Source of the DNA: Cohnella sp. SGD-V74
GTDB taxonomy: Bacteria; Bacillota; Bacilli; Paenibacillales; Paenibacillaceae
NCBI RefSeq assembly: GCF_003001675.1
Contig: NZ_PVYW01000007.1
Location: forward strand, 124,001-188,000
Direction of reading: 5' to 3'
Length of the DNA stretch: 64,000 nucleotides
Below are positions 34,797 to 43,583 of this stretch, piece by piece. The translations under genes were made by a program, and so were the position numbers. The notes under the pieces are model-generated. The model was not told where the DNA came from. It ran no database searches and saw nothing but the letters and a program-made list of their open reading frames with translations. Numbering within the stretch: the stretch's first letter is position 1; every line of letters begins with the position of its first letter.

Positions 34797-37019
34797 ATGA
34801 GCGACGCTCTGGGAAGGTACGCTTACTCGCTGCTTCCCGTGCCGCAGAGAGCGGTGCGTGCGGAAGGGGAAGTCGTTTTCCGGAGGGATTCGATCACGGT
34901 ATATATAGAAGGACTTTCGGCTGCGGAGAGCGGCGTGGTCCGGAGCGAGCTGCGGGAGGCGGGCTTCGAACGGCTTCGTACGGCGCCCGGACGAACGGAG
35001 GCCGATCTCGCGATCGCGGTCGGCGAATCCGTCCCTCGGATCGATCGGGAACGGCTGAACGAACTGGCCCATCCGGAGCAATCTTATCGGTTGACGATCG
35101 GGGACGGCGGAGCGACCATCTACGGCGGCGGAGGAATCGGCGCGCTGTACGGTCTGGTTACGCTGCTCTCGCTGCTGAGAGAATCTCCGGACGGCGCGCT
35201 ACCGGCGGTCGATATCGTCGACGGGCCGGATGCGCGGAAGCGGATCGTGTCGCCGACGCTGACCTGGTATGCGGGGTTCGCGCGCGCCGGCTTCGGCACG
35301 CAGCTGTGGGAAGGGCCGCGCTGGAAGGCGTTTATCGATTGGTGTTTCAGGCACAAGATCAATGCGCTTAACCTCGTGATGTACGGCTTCTGGCCGTTCG
35401 AATTTCCGGAGTATCCGGAAACCGTGCTGCGCGATCTGAAGGTGCACACCTGGTCCAAGGAGATCGGGGACTGGATCGAGGTATCGTTTACCCATCCGAA
35501 CCTCCGCAAGCCGTTTCTGGAAGAAATCATTCGTTACGCGAACGACAGAGGCATCGACATGTACGCTTACATCGGCCTCAACTCGTACAGCGGCGGCTAC
35601 CCGGTAGCGCATCCGGAGAGCCGGGGGCAATTGAGCCGAGAGCTGCTCGATCAAGGGCACGTGAACAATTACGACTCCTTGTGCGCGTCGAGGAAAGACG
35701 TCCGCGACTATTTGATCGCAAGCGTGAAGCGGATCGAGCAGTTGGGGTTCAACGGACTCGTCTTCGAGGAGAGCGAGGAAGTGCAGTGGTTCTGCCAATG
35801 CGAGGCATGCAAGGAGAAGTACGGCCACCTGCCGCCCAATGACGCCAAGCATTCGGTATCGGTCGATCTGCTGTGGGCTTACGAAGAGGTTCTTCGGCCG
35901 GAGACGATGATCGCCGTCCGCTGGCTGCGAGAGCCCCCGATCGTCAAGGACCGGGCGGTGCTCGAGACGTGGAGGGACAAGCTTCCGGAGAGGGTCAAGC
36001 TGTTCTGGGCGCCGGGGCTGGAGGATGACGACCGGGAGTTTCTGAAATGGGTCGAGGTGTTCGGGCCGGAGCGCATCTGGTCCCGCAACTGCGAGGGCAG
36101 CGGTTTCGCGGCCAGTCTCGGCCGCATCCCGTATATCATTCCGGACACGTTCCCGGAGAGCTTGAAAAATTACGCCTTCCAGCATCTGTGGAACGACATC
36201 TCCCAATTTCAGGGCGCCGTGAACACCGGATGCGAGGGGATCAACGGGTACGGCTTCGAGTGGTACGGGCACGAGCTGTTCTTCATGGCGGCGGCGCAGT
36301 ACGGGTGGAACGCTTGGGCGCAAACTCAGGGCGAGTTCCTGGCGCACGCGGCGAGGCATTTGTTCGGCGAGGCGAACGGAGCGCGCTACGAGCGGCTGAT
36401 CCGAACGCTGCCGTGCATTCACGAGACGCAGATCTGCGATACGCTCCCGTCCTTCCCGTTCATGCCGAACAAATATATCGGCGACGAAGGACGGCGGTAT
36501 CTGGAAGATTGCGAGATGGCCGCCGAGAGCGCGCTTGCCGATCTGGAAGCGATTCTGGCAACGCCCGGACTGTCGGCGCTTCAGCGCGAGTCCGCGGAAG
36601 CAACGCGGATCATGGCGCTGCGGATGAGAGAGGTCATCCGTGCCGGCATCTTCTTCAATCGCTATCTCGACGAGCGCGATCAGGGACGGAACGACGCGGA
36701 GCGGTTGGAGAGGCTGGCCGACTGCGCCCTCTATCACGCCGAGGAAGATTACAGGCTGATCAAGGAGCATTACTTCGACACGAAGGAGCATTGCTGGACG
36801 GGCGTCGCCATCGGGGAATATTACATCCCTCAGGTGATCAACGAATACAAGAAGACGTTCGCCGAGCGGCTGGGAGAACGGTATAAACCGAACGAAGACG
36901 CCGCCTATATCGTCGGAGGCGAGAGCCTGCCCTGGGAATGGCTGCTGGAATGGGGACCGAAGATCGCCCGGGCCAAGCCTCACGCTGCGATTCGCGGACG
37001 GGAGGGAGCGAAGGCATGA
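34797..37019 (+). CDS. putative glycoside hydrolase, GH20/DUF4838-like barrel
   Basis: Cytoplasmic protein of 740 residues, no signal peptide. About 1-145 resembles the zincin-like N-terminal domain of hexosaminidases and alpha-glucuronidases (a GGGGIGALYGLVTLLSLL stretch leads into the barrel). About 150-520 is a TIM barrel with an acidic pair at E324-E325 (VFEESEEVQWF), followed by C333, C335 and C338, a cysteine cluster seen in uncharacterised DUF4838-type hydrolases. The C-terminal 200 residues are helical. The ATG at 34797 is chosen over one 6 bases earlier because of its spacing to AAGGGGG. The exact family and substrate remain open; the M20 gene overlaps its stop. Confidence 0.7.
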   Translation: MSDALGRYAYSLLPVPQRAVRAEGEVVFRRDSITVYIEGLSAAESGVVRSELREAGFERLRTAPGRTEADLAIAVGESVPRIDRERLNELAHPEQSYRLTIGDGGATIYGGGGIGALYGLVTLLSLLRESPDGALPAVDIVDGPDARKRIVSPTLTWYAGFARAGFGTQLWEGPRWKAFIDWCFRHKINALNLVMYGFWPFEFPEYPETVLRDLKVHTWSKEIGDWIEVSFTHPNLRKPFLEEIIRYANDRGIDMYAYIGLNSYSGGYPVAHPESRGQLSRELLDQGHVNNYDSLCASRKDVRDYLIASVKRIEQLGFNGLVFEESEEVQWFCQCEACKEKYGHLPPNDAKHSVSVDLLWAYEEVLRPETMIAVRWLREPPIVKDRAVLETWRDKLPERVKLFWAPGLEDDDREFLKWVEVFGPERIWSRNCEGSGFAASLGRIPYIIPDTFPESLKNYAFQHLWNDISQFQGAVNTGCEGINGYGFEWYGHELFFMAAAQYGWNAWAQTQGEFLAHAARHLFGEANGARYERLIRTLPCIHETQICDTLPSFPFMPNKYIGDEGRRYLEDCEMAAESALADLEAILATPGLSALQRESAEATRIMALRMREVIRAGIFFNRYLDERDQGRNDAERLERLADCALYHAEEDYRLIKEHYFDTKEHCWTGVAIGEYYIPQVINEYKKTFAERLGERYKPNEDAAYIVGGESLPWEWLLEWGPKIARAKPHAAIRGREGAKA

Positions 37020-38161
37020 GCCGGCGAGCCGTGGAACTGCTGGAGAAGCTGATCGCCATCCAGAGCGTCAATCCCCACTACGGGGAGGGAGCTCAGGGGG
37101 AGATGGCGATCTCCCGGTTCATCGAGGCGTATTGCCTTCAGGCCGGACTGAAGGTAACCCGCCAGCAGGTGATGGACGGCCGGGATAACCTGATCGTCGA
37201 ATTGCGTTCAGGGCATCCCGAATCGGTGCTGCTGTTCGAGGCGCATATGGATACCGTGTCGCTTGGCAGCATGCCCCGGCCTCTGGAGCCGGTTCGGCGG
37301 GACGGGAGGCTTTACGGGAGAGGGGCCTGCGACACGAAGAGTTCGCTTGCGGCGATGATCGTCGCGCTGGAGGAATGCGCGGCCGAGCCGGAGCGGCTAA
37401 GCTCCGATCTGGTACTCTGCGCATCCGTGGACGAGGAGCACGCCTTTCGCGGGCTGTTGAAGTTTCTGGAGCTTGACCTGCCGGTCGCGGGAGCGGTCGT
37501 CGGAGAGCCGACCGAAATGAAGATCGTCGTCGCGCACAAAGGCTGCGTCCGCTTCGCGGTGCATACGTTCGGCAGGGCCGCGCACAGCTCCGTTCCGCAC
37601 GAAGGGGAGAACGCCATCGTCGCCATGGCGGAGATCGTCCGCCATATTTCGGAACGGATGGCTCCGGGGCTGGCCGATATCCGCGATCCGCTGTGCGGAG
37701 CCGCCACCGTATCGATCGGCACGATCCAGGGCGGAGACCAGATCAATATCGTGCCGGAGCGCTGCACGATTCGGGTCGACCGCCGGATCGTCCCGGGCGA
37801 GAACCCGGAGGAGGTCATGACCGGCATCGAGCGGGAGCTGGAAGCCTTCTGCGCCGGGAAGGGCATTCGTGCCGAGGTGGAGCGGCTGCTGCTGGATTAC
37901 GCGCTCGCTACTCCCCATGACGCGGGAATCGTGGGGGCCGCCAAGGCCGCGGCGGATCGTCTGGGGCTGCAGATCGGCCTCTACGGCGAAACCTACGGGA
38001 GCGACGCGAGCAAGCTTCAGGGCATCAAGGGAATTCCCTCGATCGTGTATGGACCGGGTTCCATCGATCAGGCGCATTCTCCCGAAGAGTGGGTGCTCGT
38101 GTCGGAAGTCGAAGAGGCGGCGCGCTTCTATATTGAACTGGCCCGGTCTTTCCGGGCATGA
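37016..38161 (+). CDS. M20-family peptidase/deacylase (ArgE/DapE type)
   Basis: Dinuclear zinc hydrolase of 381 residues. Metal and catalytic motifs are in order: LLFEAHMDTVSLG, the RGACDTKSSLA segment, SVDEEHAFRG and a VGEPTEM motif, with a dimerisation lid at about 175-285 (AHSSVPHEGENAI). The family removes acyl groups from N-acyl amino acids or trims dipeptides. The start overlaps the stop of the glycosidase (ATGA), so the two products may act in turn, for instance deacylating an N-acylated product. The substrate is inferred only. Confidence 0.92.
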   Translation: MSRRAVELLEKLIAIQSVNPHYGEGAQGEMAISRFIEAYCLQAGLKVTRQQVMDGRDNLIVELRSGHPESVLLFEAHMDTVSLGSMPRPLEPVRRDGRLYGRGACDTKSSLAAMIVALEECAAEPERLSSDLVLCASVDEEHAFRGLLKFLELDLPVAGAVVGEPTEMKIVVAHKGCVRFAVHTFGRAAHSSVPHEGENAIVAMAEIVRHISERMAPGLADIRDPLCGAATVSIGTIQGGDQINIVPERCTIRVDRRIVPGENPEEVMTGIERELEAFCAGKGIRAEVERLLLDYALATPHDAGIVGAAKAAADRLGLQIGLYGETYGSDASKLQGIKGIPSIVYGPGSIDQAHSPEEWVLVSEVEEAARFYIELARSFRA

Positions 38162-38188
38162 ACGCCACCGAAGATGGAGGGACAACGG

Positions 38189-38578
38189 ATGAACAAGGAA
38201 ATCATTTGCACCGATCAGGCGCCGATGCCGGCGGGAAGCTACTCGCAGGCGGTCAAGTACGGCAATCTGATCTACGTCGCGGGCACGTGCCCGTTCGAGC
38301 TCGGCTCCAAGACGGTGAAGTACCCGGGCGATATGGGCAAGCAGACGACGCTGGTGCTGGAGTATATCGGCCGCATTTTGGAGGCGGCAGGATCGTCGCT
38401 CGACCAAGTGTTGAAGGTGACCGCTTTTATCGACGATCTGGATCGGTTCGCGGAATACGACGCAGCCTACTCGGCTTTTTTCAAGGTCGATCCGCCTGCC
38501 CGCAGCACGGTGGAGATCGGTAAGTTCCCGCCAGGCATGCGGGTGGAAATCGAGTGCATCGCCGCCATCGGCAATTAA
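38189..38578 (+). CDS. RidA/YjgF/UK114-family protein
   Basis: Protein of 129 residues with the RidA pattern: AGSYSQAVKYGNLIYVAGTC near the start, the conserved arginine in ARSTVEIGKF and the C-terminal VEIECIAAIG. RidA proteins hydrolyse reactive enamine/imine intermediates made by PLP enzymes; paralogues act as catabolic deaminases. The ATG at 38189 follows GGAGGGA. The class V aminotransferase-fold gene 800 bp downstream is a likely source of such intermediates. It lies 24 bp from the next gene. Confidence 0.94.
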   Translation: MNKEIICTDQAPMPAGSYSQAVKYGNLIYVAGTCPFELGSKTVKYPGDMGKQTTLVLEYIGRILEAAGSSLDQVLKVTAFIDDLDRFAEYDAAYSAFFKVDPPARSTVEIGKFPPGMRVEIECIAAIGN

Positions 38579-38602
38579 CGGCGGGACGGGAGCGGACGGC
38601 GG

Positions 38603-39343
38603 ATGAACATTAGCGAACGCGTATATTTGGTGGGAAGCGGCAAGTACGGCATGGAATTAAGCGAGTCCATGGATTGCAACGTTTATTTGCTGGACGGCGG
38701 GGCGGAGTGCGCCCTGATCGATGCCGGGGGAGGAATCGAACCGGAGCGGATCGTGGCCAACATCGAGCGGAGCGGATTCGCGATGGAGCGGGTCCGATAC
38801 TTGCTGCTCACGCACGTTCATGGCGATCATGCGGCGGGAGCCGCCTATTTTCGCAGCCGATACGGACTGGAGGTCATCGCTTCGAGGGAAGCGGCTCCGT
38901 GGCTGGAGGCGGGAGACATGGACAAGACGAGTCTGAATCACGCCAAGCGCGGCGGCGTATACGATCCGGACTATTCCTTCCCGGCTTGTCCCGTATCGAG
39001 AAGCGTCGGCGAAGGAGACGGGATCCTCGTCGGCGACATCGAACTCCGGGTCGTCGACAGCCCGGGCCATGCGCGGGGACATATCAGCTTTTTGTGGGAT
39101 GCGGAGAAAGGGGCGCGGAGCCTGTTCGCGGGGGACGCCGTTTTCGCCGGAGGCAAAGTCGTCCTGCAGTATGTCTGGGATTGCAATATCGAAGAGTACG
39201 CCCGCACGATCGAGAGGCTGCATCGGCTGGACATCGACCGTCTGTATCCCGGGCACGGCCCGTTCCTGCTGGCGAACGCCGGCCGGCATATCGGGAAAGC
39301 GCACGACTGCTTCAGCCGGCTGGAGCTGCCACCGAATTTATAG
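38603..39343 (+). CDS. MBL-fold metallo-hydrolase
   Basis: Metallo-beta-lactamase-fold hydrolase of 246 residues. Metal ligands are all visible: LLTHVHGDHAAG, DSPGHARGH, FAGDAVF and YPGHGP. Members include glyoxalase II, lactonases and thioesterases. In a sugar-acid-like pathway a lactonase role is possible. No signal peptide. It sits between RidA and the aminotransferase-fold gene in the same orientation with short spacers, so it is part of the catabolic string. Confidence 0.9.
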   Translation: MNISERVYLVGSGKYGMELSESMDCNVYLLDGGAECALIDAGGGIEPERIVANIERSGFAMERVRYLLLTHVHGDHAAGAAYFRSRYGLEVIASREAAPWLEAGDMDKTSLNHAKRGGVYDPDYSFPACPVSRSVGEGDGILVGDIELRVVDSPGHARGHISFLWDAEKGARSLFAGDAVFAGGKVVLQYVWDCNIEEYARTIERLHRLDIDRLYPGHGPFLLANAGRHIGKAHDCFSRLELPPNL

Positions 39344-39386
39344 ACGACGCGAACGGCGATCCGCGCTGGAAGGGACGGATTTAATA

Positions 39387-40508
39387 ATGGAAGCATTGTG
39401 GGATAAAAACGATTTTATCGGCCTGGACCGAAGCTCGTGGTTTTTCTGTGGAGCGGAGGCGCCCGTGCACCGGAAGGTGCTGGAGGCCGTTACGGAATAT
39501 ATGCTTGCCCGCTCGACGGGCCCTGGGGGACGGGAACGGAACGCGGAGACGGAATGGGCCTGCAAGACCAATCTGGCCCGGCTGTTCGGGGGGCAAGCGG
39601 AGAGCGTCGCCCTGATGTCGAACTCGTCAGAGGCGATTTCGATGGTCGCGCAGGCGCTGCCGATGCGTCCGGGAGACAACGTCGTCATCAACAATCTCGA
39701 GTTTCCTTCGGGAGTTCTTCCTTGGCTGGCGTTGAAGCGGCAGGGCGTGGAAGTCCGGGTCGCGAAGCACAGCAACTGGGGAATGGAGACGGACGCGATC
39801 CTGGATCTGGTCGACGAGCGCACCCGGCTGGTCATGACGAGCCACGTCAGTTACCTGTCGGGGACGAGGATCGATTACGTCAAGCTTTACGATGAGCTTC
39901 GGAAGACGAACGCCCTGATGCTGCTGGACGCGACGCAATCGCTGGGCGTCGTGCCGGTCGATATCCGCCATACGGACATACTCGTCTGCAGCTCATACAA
40001 GTGGCTGTTGTCCACGCATGGGGCAGGCATTCTGGCGCTTAATCCGGGGCGGTCCGAAGAGCTCGTTCCGACTTACGTCGGTTGGCGAAGCGTCGCTGGA
40101 GTCCCCGGTGGAGACAGATTTGCTTCTTACGCGGTGCATGCCGACGCGAGGCGTTTCGAGCTCGGCTATCCGAGCTATCCGACCGTTTACGCGCTCGAAC
40201 GGGCTACGCGATTGCTGCTGGAAACCGGCATCGACAGGATCGAGCGCCACGTGCTGGCTTTGGGAGCGCAGTTGATCGAACGGTTAAGCTCCCTTGGGCT
40301 GCAGGTCATGACGCCGGACATTCCCGCGCGGCGCGCCGGCAATATCAGCTTCGCGCGTGGCGACGCGGAGCGGATCGCCGACCGGTTGGCCGCCCGGAAC
40401 GTCTACGTGATGGGCGGGGACGAGCGCGTGCGCGCTTCGATTCACGCTTTTAACGACTCGGCGGACATCCGTCGGCTGGTCAATCTGCTCACGGTCGAGA
40501 TCGAATAA
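39387..40508 (+). CDS. class V aminotransferase-fold PLP enzyme
   Basis: PLP enzyme of 373 residues of the class V (IscS/SufS/isopenicillin epimerase-like) fold. The PLP lysine is probably K205 in SSYKWLLSTHGAG, and D181 in LLDATQSLGV contacts the cofactor ring. The ATG at 39387 has GGAAGGGA upstream; the longer open frame runs through the preceding gene and is not used. It lacks the mobile cysteine loop of desulfurases, so a lyase, aminotransferase or epimerase role is more likely. Together with RidA it suggests handling of an amino compound. Confidence 0.88.
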   Translation: MEALWDKNDFIGLDRSSWFFCGAEAPVHRKVLEAVTEYMLARSTGPGGRERNAETEWACKTNLARLFGGQAESVALMSNSSEAISMVAQALPMRPGDNVVINNLEFPSGVLPWLALKRQGVEVRVAKHSNWGMETDAILDLVDERTRLVMTSHVSYLSGTRIDYVKLYDELRKTNALMLLDATQSLGVVPVDIRHTDILVCSSYKWLLSTHGAGILALNPGRSEELVPTYVGWRSVAGVPGGDRFASYAVHADARRFELGYPSYPTVYALERATRLLLETGIDRIERHVLALGAQLIERLSSLGLQVMTPDIPARRAGNISFARGDAERIADRLAARNVYVMGGDERVRASIHAFNDSADIRRLVNLLTVEIE

Positions 40509-40579
40509 GAGGAGACGGCGGAGGCGGGCAAGGACCATTCGAATTGATATCGCCGCATGGAACGGAGGAGAAACCCATT

Positions 40580-41620
40580 ATGCAAGCACTTGTATGGACG
40601 GCCGCGGAGAACATGGAGTATACGGCTTCTCTCGACAAGCCGGTGCCGGGAGAGAACGAAGTTCTGATCCGGGTGGAGGCGGTCGGCATCTGCGGATCGG
40701 AAATCGAAGGTTATTTGGGCCATAACAGTTTGCGCGTGCCGCCGCTGGTCATGGGACACGAATTTTGCGGAAGGATCGTCGAGCTGGGCAGCCGCGCGGC
40801 CGGATTCGGCGTTGGCCAGAAGGCGGTCGTCAATCCGCTGAGCTATTGCGGAGCGTGCGCGGCCTGCCGCAAAGGGAATACCCAGCTGTGCGCCGTTCGC
40901 CGTATTGTCGGCATTCATCGTCCGGGAGCGTTCGGCGAATACGTAGCCGTGCCGGCGTCCAACGTCATTCCGGTGCCGGAAAGCCTCGATCCGTTCCGCG
41001 CCGCCCTGGCCGAGCCGCTTGCCTGCTCGCTGCGCGCGACGCGGCGGGCGATGCAGCGACATTCTTTCGCCAACGTCGTCGTGTTCGGCGCCGGCGGAAT
41101 CGGAATTTTGTGCGCCAAGACGGCCAAGCTGCTCGGCGCGGAACGGGTCATCGTGCTCGACACGCAGGACGAGCGCCTTGACATGGCGGCAAAGGTCGCG
41201 GCGGCGGACGTAACGATCAATCCGCGGTCCGCGGACATCCGGGAAGAGATCGGCCGCCTCGCAGGGGAGAAGGGCGTGGACGTCGTCATCGATGCGGCAG
41301 GCTTCCAGCCTACGCGTTCTGCCGCCATGTCGATCGTCAATGCCGGAGGCACGATAATGAATATCGGGCTGGGCATAGACGACACGGTGCTGCCGATCAA
41401 CGCCCAGATTCGCGGCGAAGTCGAACTGCTGGGCTCTTTCTGCTACAACGAGCAGGATTTTCGCGACGCCGTCGACCTGTTGATCAACGGCAGCGTCACA
41501 GAGGAGGGATGGACAGAGATCCGTCCGCTCTCGACCGGCGGGGACGCGTTCCGGGATCTGGTCGGAGGGCGCGTGAAGTCGGGCAAAATTATTCTGGCAA
41601 TGGGCGGTGAGCAGGCATGA
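40580..41620 (+). CDS. zinc-dependent alcohol dehydrogenase (MDR family)
   Basis: Medium-chain dehydrogenase of 346 residues. Catalytic zinc ligands lie in VGICGSEIEG and MGHEF; the structural zinc site has four cysteines (CGACAACRKGNTQLC). The Rossmann motif is GAGGIGILCAKTAKLLGA. Close relatives oxidise polyols, threonine or sugar acids. GGAGGAG precedes the ATG at 40580. The stop overlaps the next oxidoreductase gene (ATGA), so the two may act on the same sugar derivative. Confidence 0.94.
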   Translation: MQALVWTAAENMEYTASLDKPVPGENEVLIRVEAVGICGSEIEGYLGHNSLRVPPLVMGHEFCGRIVELGSRAAGFGVGQKAVVNPLSYCGACAACRKGNTQLCAVRRIVGIHRPGAFGEYVAVPASNVIPVPESLDPFRAALAEPLACSLRATRRAMQRHSFANVVVFGAGGIGILCAKTAKLLGAERVIVLDTQDERLDMAAKVAAADVTINPRSADIREEIGRLAGEKGVDVVIDAAGFQPTRSAAMSIVNAGGTIMNIGLGIDDTVLPINAQIRGEVELLGSFCYNEQDFRDAVDLLINGSVTEEGWTEIRPLSTGGDAFRDLVGGRVKSGKIILAMGGEQA

Positions 41621-42615
41621 AGAAGTTAAAAGTCGGCATCATCGGCCTGGGAAGCTGGGGCCTGAGCCATCTGGAAGCGTACGGTCAGCTGCCGTTCGCG
41701 GAGGTTGCGGCCGTATGCGACGCGAATCCCGAACGGTTGCATATCGCCCGGGAGCAGTATCGGGTGTCCAACGTCTATTCCGACGCCGAGGCTATGCTGG
41801 CCGGGGAACCGGACATCGAGCTGATCAGCGTCGTCACCTACGAGCGCAACCATCTGCAGCCCACGCTGCTGGCTCTTCGAGCGGGCAAGCACGTCATCGT
41901 CGAGAAGCCGGTCACGACGGTACCCGAAGAGGCCGAACAAATGCTGGCCGCTTCCCGGGAGTACGGGCGCTATGTCATTCCCGGCCATCTGCTCCGCTTC
42001 GAGCCCAAGTATGCGGAGATCAAGCAGATTATCGCCGACGGACGGATCGGGAAACCGGTCAGCATCTACTTGAAGAGGTCTCGGGAAAACGGCTTGTTCG
42101 CCACGTACCGCCGTACGCATACCGTCTACGAATTGATGATTCACGATTTGGATCAGGCGATCTGGTATGCGGACAGCAAAGTGAAAAAAGTGTACGCGAC
42201 GGGCTGTTCGGTTACGGGAGAGGAGTCGCCGGAAGTGCTCTGGGCGCAGCTGCAGTTCGAGAACGGAACGGTGGCCGTGCTGCACAGCAATTGGATGACG
42301 CCGGATGCCGCGGGCATCGCCATCAACGATTGCACGGAGGTCATCGGCGAAACGGGTATCGCGCATTTCGACACGAGCCTTGCCGGCGTGCAGTCATGGA
42401 CCGGAGCCGGCCGGGGGACGACCGACGTCTCGATTCACCATCGGCAGCGCGGTCGGGTTATCGGCTGTCTCGCGGATCAATTGAACTACGTCGGACAGTG
42501 CATTTTATACGGTCGCGCTCCGACCGCGGTTTCTTTCGAGGACGCGCTTCACGGAGTCGAGGTCGCGGACGCGATCGTCAGGTCCTCGCGTCAGGGGAAA
42601 GAGATTGTGCTTTAA
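41617..42615 (+). CDS. Gfo/Idh/MocA-family oxidoreductase
   Basis: NAD(P)-dependent sugar oxidoreductase of 332 residues. The N-terminal Rossmann fold has GIIGLGSWGLSHLEAY and the family EKP motif (HVIVEKPV); the C-terminal alpha/beta domain starts near HLLRFEPKYAEIKQII, with MIHDLDQAIW as the usual substrate-site stretch. Translationally coupled to the zinc dehydrogenase. Such enzymes oxidise inositols, 3-keto sugars or amino sugars. The substrate cannot be decided. Confidence 0.94.
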   Translation: MKKLKVGIIGLGSWGLSHLEAYGQLPFAEVAAVCDANPERLHIAREQYRVSNVYSDAEAMLAGEPDIELISVVTYERNHLQPTLLALRAGKHVIVEKPVTTVPEEAEQMLAASREYGRYVIPGHLLRFEPKYAEIKQIIADGRIGKPVSIYLKRSRENGLFATYRRTHTVYELMIHDLDQAIWYADSKVKKVYATGCSVTGEESPEVLWAQLQFENGTVAVLHSNWMTPDAAGIAINDCTEVIGETGIAHFDTSLAGVQSWTGAGRGTTDVSIHHRQRGRVIGCLADQLNYVGQCILYGRAPTAVSFEDALHGVEVADAIVRSSRQGKEIVL

Positions 42616-42681
42616 ACGTTCGCGGCGGCCGGAGCGCCGGCGTTATCCAAATCACGGATCGAAGGAAAGGAAGAAGCGGGT

Positions 42682-43569
42682 GTGAGACTGGTACAATTTA
42701 CGAAACGCGCGGAACCAGGAGAAGAACCGAGACTAGGCGTGTGGCGGGAGGACGGACGGGTCGCGGCGGTGCGCGAAGCGACGTCGATGCGGGCGTGGAT
42801 CGAGCGCACGGCGGGCAGCGGAGACCCTGCGGGGCTTAACCGCGCACTGGCCGATTACGCCGAAGAGCTCTACGAATTCGGGGAAGTTCGGCTGGAGGCC
42901 CCGATCCACAATCCCGAGAAAATGATCTTCGTAGGTCTTAACTATTACGATCACGCGGCCGAGTCGAATATGGCGGTTCCCGAAGTGCCGGTGCTTTTTC
43001 CGAAATACGCGAATTCGATCGTCGGCCCAGAGGACGACGTGATCATTCCCGAGGAAGTCTCCCAGTGCGACTACGAAGTCGAGCTGGCGGTCGTGATCGG
43101 AAGAAAAACGAAGCGGGTATCCCCCGCTGAAGCGATGGAAGCCGTGTTCGGCTATACGATCGTCAACGACGTCAGCGCCAGGGATATTCAGTTGGCCGAA
43201 GGGCAGTGGACCCGCGGGAAGGCGATCGATACGTTCGCTCCGATCGGCCCCTGCATCGTGACGAAGGACGCGATCGCCGATCCGGGCGAGCTGGATTTGT
43301 CGCTGATCTTGAACGGCTCTACGATGCAGCTGGCCAATACGAGGGATCTCATCTTCGACATTCCGTATTTGATTTCGTTTCTCTCACGCACGATGACGCT
43401 GATGCCCGGGGACATCGTCAGCACCGGGACGCCTCCCGGAGTAGGACTGGGACGCAAGCCTCCGGTATGGCTGGAGGACGGGGACGTGACGGAGGCCCGC
43501 GTACAAGGAATCGGCTCGCTCCGCAATCGCTACGTTAGGGAGCCGAAGGGGTCTGCACCGCGGGCTTAA
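42682..43569 (+). CDS. fumarylacetoacetate hydrolase-family protein
   Basis: FAH-fold protein of 295 residues. The metal-site region is [11 protein letters not shown], followed by [13 protein letters not shown], the [12 protein letters not shown] loop and the C-terminal [15 protein letters not shown], all typical of acylpyruvases and 2,4-diketo-3-deoxy acid hydrolases. The start is a GTG with GAAGGAAAGGAAG upstream. In non-phosphorylating sugar-acid routes an FAH enzyme cleaves a diketo acid to pyruvate and a second acid; with the two dehydrogenases upstream that is a plausible last step here, but unproven. Confidence 0.93.
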   Translation: MRLVQFTKRAEPGEEPRLGVWREDGRVAAVREATSMRAWIERTAGSGDPAGLNRALADYAEELYEFGEVRLEAPIHNPEKMIFVGLNYYDHAAESNMAVPEVPVLFPKYANSIVGPEDDVIIPEEVSQCDYEVELAVVIGRKTKRVSPAEAMEAVFGYTIVNDVSARDIQLAEGQWTRGKAIDTFAPIGPCIVTKDAIADPGELDLSLILNGSTMQLANTRDLIFDIPYLISFLSRTMTLMPGDIVSTGTPPGVGLGRKPPVWLEDGDVTEARVQGIGSLRNRYVREPKGSAPRA

Positions 43570-43583
43570 GCGGCAGGGAGGGA

